The notes under the pieces: generated by a model
Told to the model about the DNA's origin: nothing
The model's database searches: none
The model's input: the letters and a program-made list of their open reading frames with translations, nothing else
From: QHXQ01 sp036389375
GTDB lineage: Bacteria; Acidobacteriota; Blastocatellia; Pyrinomonadales; Pyrinomonadaceae
Length of the DNA: 11,382 nucleotides
Direction: 5' to 3'
Assembly: GCA_036389375.1 (NCBI GenBank)
Contig: DASVQA010000239.1
Span: 1 to 11,382, forward strand
Shown: positions 1 to 6,130 of the stretch, in pieces
Layout: each line of letters starts with the position of its first letter
How positions within the stretch are numbered: position 1 is the stretch's first letter
Made by a program: the position numbers and the translations under genes

Positions 1-2
1 CC

Positions 3-170
3 GTGTCATCCACAACTCTGCGTCTGCTCGGCATCTTGTTAGCTGTCTCGGCGGCTGTCTTGGCGATCCTTAATCTGAAGCGGGTGGCCAATGCGGGCAC
101 GTTCTGGCTCGCGCCGATCCTGCTGATCATCGGCATAGGTCTCGTCGCCAAGTCGCGGCGGGGACGCTGA
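3..170 (+). CDS. Possible small two-helix membrane protein (GTG start, or the end of a longer gene)
   Basis: An open frame runs from the window edge to a TGA at 168-170. A GTG at position 3 would give a 55-residue protein. It has two hydrophobic stretches, about residues 8-25 and 38-51, separated by a short loop (NLKRVANAG) and followed by a basic tail (KSRRGR), so a helical hairpin with the tail probably in the cytoplasm. The family is not recognised. The upstream side is cut by the window, so it may be complete or only the C-terminus of a larger membrane protein, and no ribosome binding site can be judged. It ends 36 bases before the crotonase on the same strand, so the two may share a transcript. 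Confidence 0.45.
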   Translation: MSSTTLRLLGILLAVSAAVLAILNLKRVANAGTFWLAPILLIIGIGLVAKSRRGR

Positions 171-206
171 GCGAGTTGGTCGGGGCGCTTGGCGGCGTAG
201 CTTTCT

Positions 207-971
207 ATGGACAACGAAGCTGTGCTCTACACGGTGGCGGGCGCGGTCGCGCTCGTGACGCTCAATCGGCCTGAGAAACGCAACGCGCTGAACGATGCGG
301 TCATCGCCGGGCTGAAGGCGTCTCTGCACGCGGCCGACGCGGACGAAGCGGTGCGCGTCGTTCTGTTGATGGGCGCGGGCGCGGACTTCTGTTCGGGGGC
401 TGATCTGGCCGCGCTGCAAAAGATCGCCGCCAGTTCGGTCGCGGAAAATCTGGACGATGCGCGCTCGTTGATGGAGTTGTTCGCGCTGGTGCGGCAGGTA
501 CGTGTGCCGGTCGTGGCGGCGGTGCGCGGGCGGGCGCTGGCGGGCGGGTGCGGGCTGGCGACCGCGTGCGACATAGTGTTGGCCGCCGAGTCGGCGCGCT
601 TCGGCTACCCGGAAGTGAAGATCGGCTTCGTGCCCGCGATGGTGATGGCGATCCTGCGGCGCAACGTCTCGGAGAAACGCGCGTTCGAGTTGATCACGCG
701 CGGCGCGGAATTGAGCGCCAGCGAAGCCGAGCGCATCGGCCTCATCAACCACGTCTTTGCCGACGACGCATTCGAGACCGAGGTTGAACGCTACGTGGCC
801 GGCTTCGAGCGCGTTAGTCGCTCCGCCGTCATGCTCTCGAAGCGTCTGCTCTATCACATGGACGGCATGAACTTCGCCAACGCGCTCGAAGCCGGGGTTG
901 ACATCAACACCATCGCGCGCATGACCGAAGACTGCCGCGCCGGCATCGCCCGCTTCCTCAAAAAAACTTAA
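207..971 (+). CDS. Enoyl-CoA hydratase/isomerase family protein (crotonase fold)
   Basis: The 254-residue protein has the normal crotonase length. An in-frame TAG at 198-200 makes the ATG at 207 the first possible start; no strong ribosome binding site is visible. Motifs in order are NRPEKRNAL (residues 20-28), the first oxyanion-hole segment around FCSGADL (61-67), the second around AGGCGLATACD (112-122), and FGYPEVKIGFVP (132-143). Glu136 matches the second catalytic glutamate of the family (Glu164 of rat enoyl-CoA hydratase). The first (Glu144) is Gly116. Keeping only the second glutamate occurs in enoyl-CoA isomerases and some other crotonases, so plain hydratase activity is uncertain. 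The C-terminal trimerisation helices are present. It acts on acyl-CoA thioesters in the cytoplasm, probably in fatty-acid or branched-chain degradation. It is convergent with the short crotonase of the mutase operon and overlaps it by four bases. Confidence 0.9.
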   Translation: MDNEAVLYTVAGAVALVTLNRPEKRNALNDAVIAGLKASLHAADADEAVRVVLLMGAGADFCSGADLAALQKIAASSVAENLDDARSLMELFALVRQVRVPVVAAVRGRALAGGCGLATACDIVLAAESARFGYPEVKIGFVPAMVMAILRRNVSEKRAFELITRGAELSASEAERIGLINHVFADDAFETEVERYVAGFERVSRSAVMLSKRLLYHMDGMNFANALEAGVDINTIARMTEDCRAGIARFLKKT

Positions 972-1603
972 ACACGGCGCGCGGCGAGTTCGAGCGCGCA
1001 GTCGAGCACGGGCGTGCCGACGCGGTTGACCAGACCGAGCGCCAGCGCCTCTTCGCTCGACACGCGCCGCGCGGTCAGGAACATCTCCAACGCACGCGCT
1101 TGGCCGATGAGACGCGGCAGACGCTGCGTGCCGCCCCAGCCGGTGATGATGCCGAGCCGCGCGCCCGGATGCGCGAACACGGCGGCGGGCGCGGCACAGC
1201 GCAGATCGCAGGCGAGCGCAAGATCGAGTCCGCCACCCATGCAGTAGCCGTTCACGGCGGCGATGGTCAACTGCCGCGCGGCGGCAATCTGTTGCATCAA
1301 CGCTTGCCCGCGTCGGGCGAAAGCGAGCGCCGCGTCGGGCGTGAGCGCGCGCAGTTCGCGTATGTCCGCGCCGGATGCGAAGATGTCGTCCGTGCCCGTA
1401 AAGATGATGGCGGCGATACTCTGGCGCGCGGCGAGCGCGGCGATGACCGCGCCTAACTCGGCTAGCGTCTGACTGGATAGGGAATTACGTGCGGCAGGAC
1501 GGTTGAAGCGGACGATGGCGACGCGTTCGCGTTCTTCGATAGCGAGCGCATCTGTCGGCGCAGCCTGCGCCGCACATGGCTTGTCGGGCGGAGCGTCGTT
1601 CAT
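968..1603 (-). CDS. Short crotonase-family protein lacking the C-terminal part and both catalytic glutamates
   Basis: The ATG at 1603 overlaps the TGA of the B12-binding subunit gene as ATGA, so translation is probably coupled; the frame stays open further upstream, but only inside that gene. The product has 211 residues against about 255-260 for the family. Core motifs are present: NRPAARNSL (34-42), oxyanion segment FASGADI (75-81), NGYCMGGGLDLALACD (118-133) and GWGGTQRLPR (155-164). At the two catalytic glutamate positions it has Asp127 and Gly147 (in AHPGARLG). It stops just after LVNRV and one helix, so the C-terminal helices that normally complete the trimer and active site are missing. 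Its context ties it to the mutase. It may be a non-hydratase crotonase (lyase, isomerase or thioesterase type) or a gene eroded at the 3' end. The ATG is preceded by a proline- and alanine-rich leader of about 20 residues that is not conserved in the family. Confidence 0.8.
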   Translation of the reverse strand: MNDAPPDKPCAAQAAPTDALAIEERERVAIVRFNRPAARNSLSSQTLAELGAVIAALAARQSIAAIIFTGTDDIFASGADIRELRALTPDAALAFARRGQALMQQIAAARQLTIAAVNGYCMGGGLDLALACDLRCAAPAAVFAHPGARLGIITGWGGTQRLPRLIGQARALEMFLTARRVSSEEALALGLVNRVGTPVLDCALELAARRV

Positions 1604-2001
1604 GTGCGCGGACGCACGCTGGCACGCAGGAAGCTGACGATATCTTCGGTGGACGTGCCTGGCAGGAAAATTTCTGACACGCCCTGCTCTTTCAAACGGG
1701 CAATATCTTCCTTCGGCACGATGCCGCCGACGAGTACCAGACAATCATTCATGCCGCGCGCGCGCAATAGTTCGACGATGCGCGGGCAGAGCGTATTGTG
1801 CGCGCCTGAGAGAATCGAGACGCCAACCGCGTCCACATCCTCTTGCAGTGCGGCGGCCGCGATCATCTCCGGCGTCTGCCGCAGACCCGTGTAGATCACT
1901 TCCATCCCCGCGTCGCGCAACGCACGCGCGATCACCTTCGCCCCGCGATCATGACCGTCGAGACCCGGCTTGGCAACAAGGACGCGGATTTTTCGTTCCA
2001 T
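1600..2001 (-). CDS. Small, coenzyme B12-binding subunit of an acyl-CoA mutase (IcmB/MCM C-terminal type)
   Basis: The 133-residue protein is a complete cobalamin-binding domain. It has DGHDRG (residues 15-20), whose His is the lower axial cobalt ligand in this family, then SILSGAH, and a VGGIVP turn near the C-terminus: the DxHxxG...SxL...GG signature of base-off/His-on B12 proteins. It would bind adenosylcobalamin and join the large subunit encoded just upstream to form the split holoenzyme, as in IcmA/IcmB and archaeal-type methylmalonyl-CoA mutase. The start is fixed within a few residues because the conserved fold begins at once. No Shine-Dalgarno precedes the ATG: the heptad repeats end only five bases upstream. 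Its stop overlaps the next gene. The sequence style is close to IcmB, but this domain alone does not decide the substrate. Confidence 0.92.
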   Translation of the reverse strand: MERKIRVLVAKPGLDGHDRGAKVIARALRDAGMEVIYTGLRQTPEMIAAAALQEDVDAVGVSILSGAHNTLCPRIVELLRARGMNDCLVLVGGIVPKEDIARLKEQGVSEIFLPGTSTEDIVSFLRASVRPRT

Positions 2002-2006
2002 AAGAA

Positions 2007-2125
2007 AGTAGTCAATAGCCAGTAGTCAGTAGATTTCTGGTGCGTCGCCGCGTTGCCCTCGTCAGCAGCTTCAAGGTCAGCCATGTTTTGCTACTGGCTA
2101 CCGGCTGCTGACGACTGACTGCTGC
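2007..2125. repeat. Intergenic block bounded by inverted heptad repeats, between the mutase subunit genes
   Basis: The left side reads as four tandem 7-mers (AGTAGTC, AATAGCC, AGTAGTC, AGTAGAT; 2007-2034). The right side reads as five 7-mers (CTACTGG, CTACCGG, CTGCTGA, CGACTGA, CTGCTGC; 2091-2125), which are heptads of the same kind on the opposite strand. TAGCCAGTAG at 2016-2025 is a perfect 10-bp inverted match to 2091-2100. The 56 bases between the arms are not repetitive. The block fills almost all of the 126 bases between the genes: without it they would be about 7 bases apart, a normal operon spacing. This suggests an inserted mobile-type miniature repeat that can fold into a hairpin in the operon mRNA. 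The heptads resemble short tandem heptameric repeats known between bacterial genes; the family is not identified. Confidence 0.7.
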
Positions 2126-2127
2126 TT

Positions 2128-3810
2128 TCAAAATGCCGGTTCTTCGTAGAGACCATACACGTCGCGTAACGCGTCGCAGATTTCGCCGAGCGTGGCGTAG
2201 GCGCGGACGGCTTCGATGGTCGCGGGCATGGTGTTGTCGCCTGTGCGTGCGGCCTGTTTGAGCTTTTCTAATGCGTTGGCGACTGCCCCGGCGTCGCGGC
2301 GCGCTTTCGTTCGTTGCAGGCGCTCAAGCTGGCGGTCGCGCACCGTCTCGTCTATGACGAGAATGTCGATCTTACCCTGCTCGCCTTCCATCGCGTATTT
2401 ATTGACGCCCACGATAGTCTGCTCGCCGCGTTCGACCGACTTCTGATACTGATAAGCGGACTCTTGAATCTCGCGTTGCGGGAAGCCCTTCTCGACCGCT
2501 TCGACCATGCCGCCGAGCGCGTCGATCTTGTTGAAGTAATCGAGCGCACCGTCTTCCATCTTCTTCGTTAGCGCCTCGATGAAGTAAGAGCCGCCGAGCG
2601 GATCGACCGTGTTCACGACGCCCGTCTCTTCGGCGATGATCTGCTGCGTGCGTAGCGCAATGAGCGCCGCCTGATCGGTCGGCAGCGCGAGAGCTTCGTC
2701 GTAAGCATCCGTGTGCAGACTCTGCGTGCCGCCGAGCACACCGGCAAGCGCCTGTATGGCGACGCGGACGATGTTGTTGAGCGGCTGCTGCACGGTGAGC
2801 GAGACGCCTGCGGTCTGCGTGTGAAAACGTAGTTGCAGCGTGCGCGGATTGTTCGAGCCGAAGCGTTCACGCATGGCGCGCGCCCAGATGCGGCGGGCCG
2901 CGCGATACTTGGCGATCTCTTCGAAGAAATCGTTGTGCGCGTTAAAGAAGAAGGAGATGCGCGGCACGAACTCGTCAATGTCGAGACCGGCATCAACGCC
3001 CCATTGCACGTATTCGATGCCGTCGCGCAATGTGAACGCAAGCTCCTGCAACGCGGTCGCGCCCGCTTCGCGGATGTGATAGCCGCTAACCGAGATCGGG
3101 TTATATTTCGGCACGTGGCGCGTGCAAAACTCGAACGTATCAACGACCAGCTTCATCGCGGGGCGGATCGGGTAAATCCATTCCTTCTGCGCGATATATT
3201 CCTTGAGAATGTCGTTTTGCAGCGTGCCGGAGATTTTCCTGAAATCTGCGCCCTGTTTCTCGGCCACGACGAAATACATGGCCAGCAGCACGGACGCGGG
3301 CGCATTGATCGTCTGCGAAACTGTGACCTCTTCGAGCGGAATGCCGTCGAACAAGACCTCCATATCCGCGAGGCTCGAGACAGCGACGCCGCACTTACCG
3401 ACTTCGCCCTCTGACAGCGCCGAATCCGCGTCGTAGCCCATCAGCGTCGGCAGGTCATAGGCGACGGAGAGACCCGTCTGCCCGTGTTCCAGCAGATACT
3501 TGAAACGCGCGTTCGTCTCTTCGGGCGTGCCGAAGCCGGCGAACTGGCGCATCGTCCAGAGCTTGCCGCGATAGCCGGTCGGATGTATGCCGCGCGTGTA
3601 AGGAAACTCGCCGGGAAAAGCCGTGTCGCGCGCGAAGTCAACGTCCGCCAGATCGGCCGGCGTGTAGAGGCGCTCCACCGAATCGAGCGACACGGTCTCG
3701 AACTTCTGCTTGCGTTCCGGTCGCCGCTTGAGCGCAGGCGCAAGCGTCTGTTCCGCCCAGCGCTCGACCTCCGCTTGCTCCGGCGTCGTCAATTCTTTGG
3801 TCTCAGGCAT
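2128..3810 (-). CDS. Large catalytic subunit of a coenzyme B12-dependent acyl-CoA mutase, isobutyryl-CoA mutase-like
   Basis: The ATG at 3810 has GGAG nine bases upstream; an in-frame ATG at 3843 lacks a ribosome site. The 560 residues match split-type large subunits (TIM barrel, no B12 domain), and the B12 domain is the next gene. Visible landmarks are YRGKLWTMRQFAGFG (80-94), GLSVAYDLPTLMGYD (113-127), TLQNDILKEYIAQKEW (196-211), SGYHIREAGAT with His245, FHTQTAGVSLT and GGTQSLHTDAYDEALALP. By alignment from memory, Phe90 replaces Tyr89 and Gln208 replaces Arg207 of Propionibacterium methylmalonyl-CoA mutase; His245 matches His244. Phe plus Gln is the pair of Streptomyces IcmA (Phe80, Gln198), because the Arg that binds the malonyl carboxylate is gone. 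Isobutyryl-CoA to n-butyryl-CoA is therefore the first guess. Related acyl-CoA substrates remain possible, and automatic annotation would probably say methylmalonyl-CoA mutase. Confidence 0.93.
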   Translation of the reverse strand: MPETKELTTPEQAEVERWAEQTLAPALKRRPERKQKFETVSLDSVERLYTPADLADVDFARDTAFPGEFPYTRGIHPTGYRGKLWTMRQFAGFGTPEETNARFKYLLEHGQTGLSVAYDLPTLMGYDADSALSEGEVGKCGVAVSSLADMEVLFDGIPLEEVTVSQTINAPASVLLAMYFVVAEKQGADFRKISGTLQNDILKEYIAQKEWIYPIRPAMKLVVDTFEFCTRHVPKYNPISVSGYHIREAGATALQELAFTLRDGIEYVQWGVDAGLDIDEFVPRISFFFNAHNDFFEEIAKYRAARRIWARAMRERFGSNNPRTLQLRFHTQTAGVSLTVQQPLNNIVRVAIQALAGVLGGTQSLHTDAYDEALALPTDQAALIALRTQQIIAEETGVVNTVDPLGGSYFIEALTKKMEDGALDYFNKIDALGGMVEAVEKGFPQREIQESAYQYQKSVERGEQTIVGVNKYAMEGEQGKIDILVIDETVRDRQLERLQRTKARRDAGAVANALEKLKQAARTGDNTMPATIEAVRAYATLGEICDALRDVYGLYEEPAF

Positions 3811-3856
3811 AGCTCTCGACTCCACTCGCAGGCGCGGCGGCATGCGGCAAGTTCAA

Positions 3857-3887
3857 TCGAATTTATAACGTGATAAACAGAATTCGA
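3857..3887. promoter_or_regulatory. Nested dyad at the transcription start region of the mutase operon
   Basis: TCGAATT at 3857-3863 is mirrored by AATTCGA at 3881-3887. Inside it, TTTAT (3862-3866) is mirrored by ATAAA (3873-3877). The element begins at the predicted -10 box and covers the likely start of transcription and the early leader, a usual place for a repressor operator. A second dyad, GTTGAC (3893-3898) with GTCAAC (3912-3917), spans the spacer and -35 box. No specific regulator can be named. Confidence 0.4.
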
Positions 3888-3916
3888 TATTAGTTGACGC
3901 TTCCGCAGAGTGTCAA
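3887..3916 (-). promoter_or_regulatory. Predicted sigma-70 type promoter of the mutase operon
   Basis: Read on the minus strand it is TTGACA (3916-3911), an 18-base spacer, then TAATAT (3892-3887). The -35 box is a perfect consensus and the -10 box matches at four of six positions. Transcription would start near 3880, about 70 bases before the ATG of the large mutase subunit. This AT-rich patch stands out from its GC-rich surroundings. The prediction is by eye. Confidence 0.55.
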
Positions 3917-3963
3917 CCACTTGAACTTGACGCCGTAGGGGCGCGGAATCAGCGCGGAAAAGG

Positions 3964-3998
3964 CTGCGCGGTCGCCGGCGAACCGGCCGACCGCGCAG
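3964..3998 (-). terminator. Rho-independent terminator for the hexose-phosphate mutase / FtsB-like transcript
   Basis: An 11-bp perfect outer stem (CTGCGCGGTCG with CGACCGCGCAG) is followed by one bulged base, a CCGG/CCGG inner stem and a four-base loop, which reads UUCG on the minus strand. Going off the stem on the minus strand the sequence continues CCTTTTCC, a short U tract. It lies about 120 bases after the FtsB-like stop and just upstream of the mutase promoter, so it would insulate the two minus-strand operons. Confidence 0.7.
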
Positions 3999-4119
3999 TG
4001 TTCAGGCAGGAGCAAACAAGGGGCAGCGTCAAGTAGGTGTTAAGCGGCTAATCCAGCAGGCGTCGGGTAAAACGAAAACCGGCAAGAGCCGACCCGCCAC
4101 ACGACGGGCCGCGCGACGA

Positions 4120-4536
4120 TCATTCGACGGGCACGACGAGTTCGTTGGCGCGCACCATGTTGAGCCGCGTGCGCGCCGCCGCCTCGATGGCATGCGGGTC
4201 TGAGCGCAGGCGCTGCACTTCGCGGCGCAGCGAGTCGTTCGTGTTGCGCAGCGTCTCGTTGGCAGAGTGCATCTGCTCGTGGCGCTGTGCGGCGGCGCGC
4301 AACTCCGCGTGCGTCCGCATCGTCACGGTCACGCAGAGCGCAAATGTCGCCAGCATGATCATGCAGAAGACGGCCCACGACGGGATCAGCCCGCCGCGCC
4401 GCCGGACTTCGGTGCGCGTGCCGACAATTTCGCGCGTCAGTTCACCGACCTGCGCGGGCAAGGGGAGGGCGCGGGCGATGGGACGCTGCGCGGCGAGTCG
4501 AGAGTCAGTCCAATAAGTATTTGCGGCCTTGTTCAA
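4120..4536 (-). CDS. Septum formation initiator family protein (DivIC/FtsB-like)
   Basis: The 138-residue protein has a cytoplasmic N-terminus of about 50 residues with several basic residues, one membrane helix (about 51-72), and a coiled-coil-like stretch (about 76-111, with HSANETLRNTNDSLRREV). The ending RSDPHAIEAAARTRLNMVR is the DivIC/FtsB signature in which an Asp-Pro, an acidic residue and an Ala-Arg precede a short hydrophobic tail. FtsB and DivIC bridge FtsL and FtsQ/DivIB in the divisome and act at the cytoplasmic membrane, with the coiled coil outside. The start is TTG, chosen because GGAGGTG lies four bases upstream and the only other Met codons are inside the membrane helix. It overlaps the end of the preceding mutase gene by 32 bases, so the genes are co-transcribed and probably coupled. 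The long N-terminal extension is unlike E. coli FtsB (about 100 residues). Confidence 0.82.
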   Translation of the reverse strand: MNKAANTYWTDSRLAAQRPIARALPLPAQVGELTREIVGTRTEVRRRGGLIPSWAVFCMIMLATFALCVTVTMRTHAELRAAAQRHEQMHSANETLRNTNDSLRREVQRLRSDPHAIEAAARTRLNMVRANELVVPVE

Positions 4537-5911
4537 GTAACACCTCCAGATCTTGCGCCGATTCTGTTTCGGCGTAAATGCGAACTAACGGTTCCGTGCC
4601 CGACGGGCGCAGCAGCAGCCATGAGCCATCATCGAAGATGAACTTCACGCCGTCCGCACGATTCGTGTGCGCGATGCGCCGACCGCCGATCTCCGCCGGG
4701 TCTTGTTTCAATTTTTCTGCCAGCGCCGCCTGCACCGCAGGGGTCAGACGCACGCCGATGCGCCCTGCCTCCAACCGACCCACGCGGCCGTAGAGTTCTT
4801 CCAGCTGCGCCTGCAAACTCGTCCCACGCGCCGCGACCGCCTCGGCCGCGAGCAGGCAGGCGAGAATGCCGTCCTTCTCCGGGTAGTGCCCGCGAATCGA
4901 AAGCCCGGCCGATTCCTCGCCGCCCAGAATGATCTTGTCCTGATTGATGAGTTCGCCGATGAACTTAAAGCCGACCGGCGTTTCATAGACCGGCAGCCCG
5001 CGCAACTTGGCGACGCGGTCAACCAGATGCGAAGTCGCCACCGAGCGCGCGACGCCGTCCGTCCAGCCACGCGACTCCGCGAGATAGTCGAAGAGCAGCG
5101 GAATCAATCGGTTAGGCGTAATGAACGTGCCGTCGGCGTCGAGTACGCCGAAGCGGTCGCCGTCGCCATCAGTCGCCAGCCCGAGCACGCAGCCGCGCCG
5201 CTGCATCGCCGCGCGCAACTCGTCCAGATGATGATCGTCGGGTTCCGGCGAGCGCCCGCCGAACAGCACGTCGCGCCAATCGTGTATGGTCTCAACTTCC
5301 AAGCCATTATCACGCAAGGCCTGATCGAGATAACCGCGCCCCGTGCCCCACAGCGGATCGTAAGCGTAACTGCCGCCAGCACTTGCAATTACGTCGAAAC
5401 GAATCTTCCGCGCGAGATCGGTCATGTAAGCCGGGCGCGGGTCATACTCTTCCACGTTGTCTGCGCTTGCTGGCGCGCTGGTCTGTCCGCCAAACTCAGG
5501 AATCTCGCTGATGAACTGTTCAACCTGCCGCGTCGCCTCCGGCAAGGCGGGCGCACCGTCTGCGGTAGAAAACTTCATCCCGTTGTATTCAGGCGGGTTA
5601 TGCGAAGCGGTGAAGTTGATGCCGCCGGCCGCGCCCCGGTCGCGGATAGTGTGCGAAATAGTCGGCGTCGGCGTCGCATGGTCGCAGAAGATCGCTCTAT
5701 AGCCTGCGGCGGCGACTTCGCCGACACACTGTTCAGCGAATTTTTCGCCCAGAAAACGCGTGTCATAGCTCACCACCAGCGCCGCGCCACGAGCCGCGCC
5801 GGAAGCCTCTAAGTACCTGCAAATGGCTTGGGTTACACGGCGGACGTTGGCGAACGTGAACTCGTCCGCGATGATGGCACGCCAGCCTGATGTACCGAAT
5901 CTGATAGCCAT
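4505..5911 (-). CDS. Phosphoglucomutase/phosphomannomutase family protein
   Basis: The 468-residue enzyme has all four domains of the alpha-D-phosphohexomutase family. It begins IRFGTSGWRA (3-12), has the phosphoserine loop TASHNPPEYNG (101-111, Ser103 the likely phosphorylated residue), the magnesium loop TDGDGDRFG (246-254; Asp247, Asp249, Asp251), the sugar-specificity loop GGEESAG (329-335) and the phosphate-binding loop RPSGTEP (435-441). It moves phosphate between the 6 and 1 positions of glucose, mannose or a related hexose phosphate, through a bisphosphate intermediate, in the cytoplasm. This feeds envelope polysaccharide or glycogen synthesis. The sequence does not settle the sugar, and a GlmM role cannot be excluded, although the loop differs from typical GlmM. 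The ATG at 5911 has no clear Shine-Dalgarno. The transcript has a leader of about 125 bases and continues into the FtsB-like gene. Confidence 0.93.
   Translation of the reverse strand: MAIRFGTSGWRAIIADEFTFANVRRVTQAICRYLEASGAARGAALVVSYDTRFLGEKFAEQCVGEVAAAGYRAIFCDHATPTPTISHTIRDRGAAGGINFTASHNPPEYNGMKFSTADGAPALPEATRQVEQFISEIPEFGGQTSAPASADNVEEYDPRPAYMTDLARKIRFDVIASAGGSYAYDPLWGTGRGYLDQALRDNGLEVETIHDWRDVLFGGRSPEPDDHHLDELRAAMQRRGCVLGLATDGDGDRFGVLDADGTFITPNRLIPLLFDYLAESRGWTDGVARSVATSHLVDRVAKLRGLPVYETPVGFKFIGELINQDKIILGGEESAGLSIRGHYPEKDGILACLLAAEAVAARGTSLQAQLEELYGRVGRLEAGRIGVRLTPAVQAALAEKLKQDPAEIGGRRIAHTNRADGVKFIFDDGSWLLLRPSGTEPLVRIYAETESAQDLEVLLEQGRKYLLD
4541..4547 (-). promoter_or_regulatory. Strong ribosome binding site that fixes the TTG start of the FtsB-like gene
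   Basis: Read on the minus strand this is GGAGGTG, followed by TTAC and then the TTG start codon at 4536. It lies inside the 3' end of the hexose-phosphate mutase gene. Few other genes here have so good a site, which supports the unusual start codon and the 32-base overlap. Confidence 0.75.
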
Positions 5912-6007
5912 TGTGATCGGGTCTCGCTTGCTTGATTAAGCGAAGAAACTTGAGAAAGCGAACGGAGCCATCGGCAAGAGTAAAATCGCGCTGGCTTCAA
6001 TTCATTC

Positions 6008-6036
6008 CTTTATCGCGCAATGACTTAGCGATAAAG
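6008..6036. promoter_or_regulatory. Perfect 9-bp inverted repeat in the leader of the hexose-phosphate mutase gene
   Basis: CTTTATCGC (6008-6016) and GCGATAAAG (6028-6036) are exact inverted copies around an 11-base loop. The element starts just downstream of the predicted -10 box, so it covers the likely start of transcription and the first 25-30 leader bases. It could be an operator or a leader hairpin. No U tract follows, so it is not a terminator. Confidence 0.45.
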
Positions 6037-6043
6037 TGGCGGG

Positions 6044-6072
6044 ACTGTAGCATGCGAGGTTAGGCATGTAAA
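6044..6072 (-). promoter_or_regulatory. Predicted promoter of the hexose-phosphate mutase / FtsB-like operon
   Basis: On the minus strand TTTACA (6072-6067) is followed by a 17-base spacer and TACAGT (6049-6044). The bases just before the -10 box are TGC, an extended -10 feature. The match is five of six at -35 and four of six at -10 with ideal spacing. Transcription would start near 6037, leaving a leader of about 125 bases before the ATG at 5911. Confidence 0.55.
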
Positions 6073-6130
6073 GACATTTCTTTGCAACGGTTTAGGCGGC
6101 TAAGTTGAACATTTACTTGAGGTAAGGGCG

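Noticed and set aside
39..857. Minus-strand open frame of 272 codons opposite the first crotonase
   Set aside because: Rich in Arg, His and Gln with no motif, as expected from the antisense of a GC-rich gene.
1604..1744. In-frame extension of the short crotonase upstream of its ATG at 1603
   Set aside because: The extra residues lie wholly inside the B12-subunit gene, are Arg-rich and look like out-of-frame coding sequence; the ATGA overlap is the natural start.
1928..2084. Minus-strand mini-ORF starting at an ATG inside the heptad block and running into the B12-subunit gene out of frame
   Set aside because: About 50 codons, part of them made by the heptads, with no ribosome site and no recognisable motif; it ends inside the next gene.
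3811..3843. Upstream ATG at 3843 as the start of the large mutase subunit
   Set aside because: No ribosome site precedes it, while the ATG at 3810 has GGAG at good spacing and fits the family's N-terminus.
4040..4378. Minus-strand frame overlapping the FtsB-like gene
   Set aside because: Out-of-frame shadow without family features; the FtsB frame has a membrane helix, coiled coil and signature ending.
4667..5812. Long plus-strand open frame of 381 codons opposite the hexose-phosphate mutase
   Set aside because: Arg- and Ala-rich shadow of a clear enzyme gene that has every catalytic motif on the minus strand; an effect of high GC.
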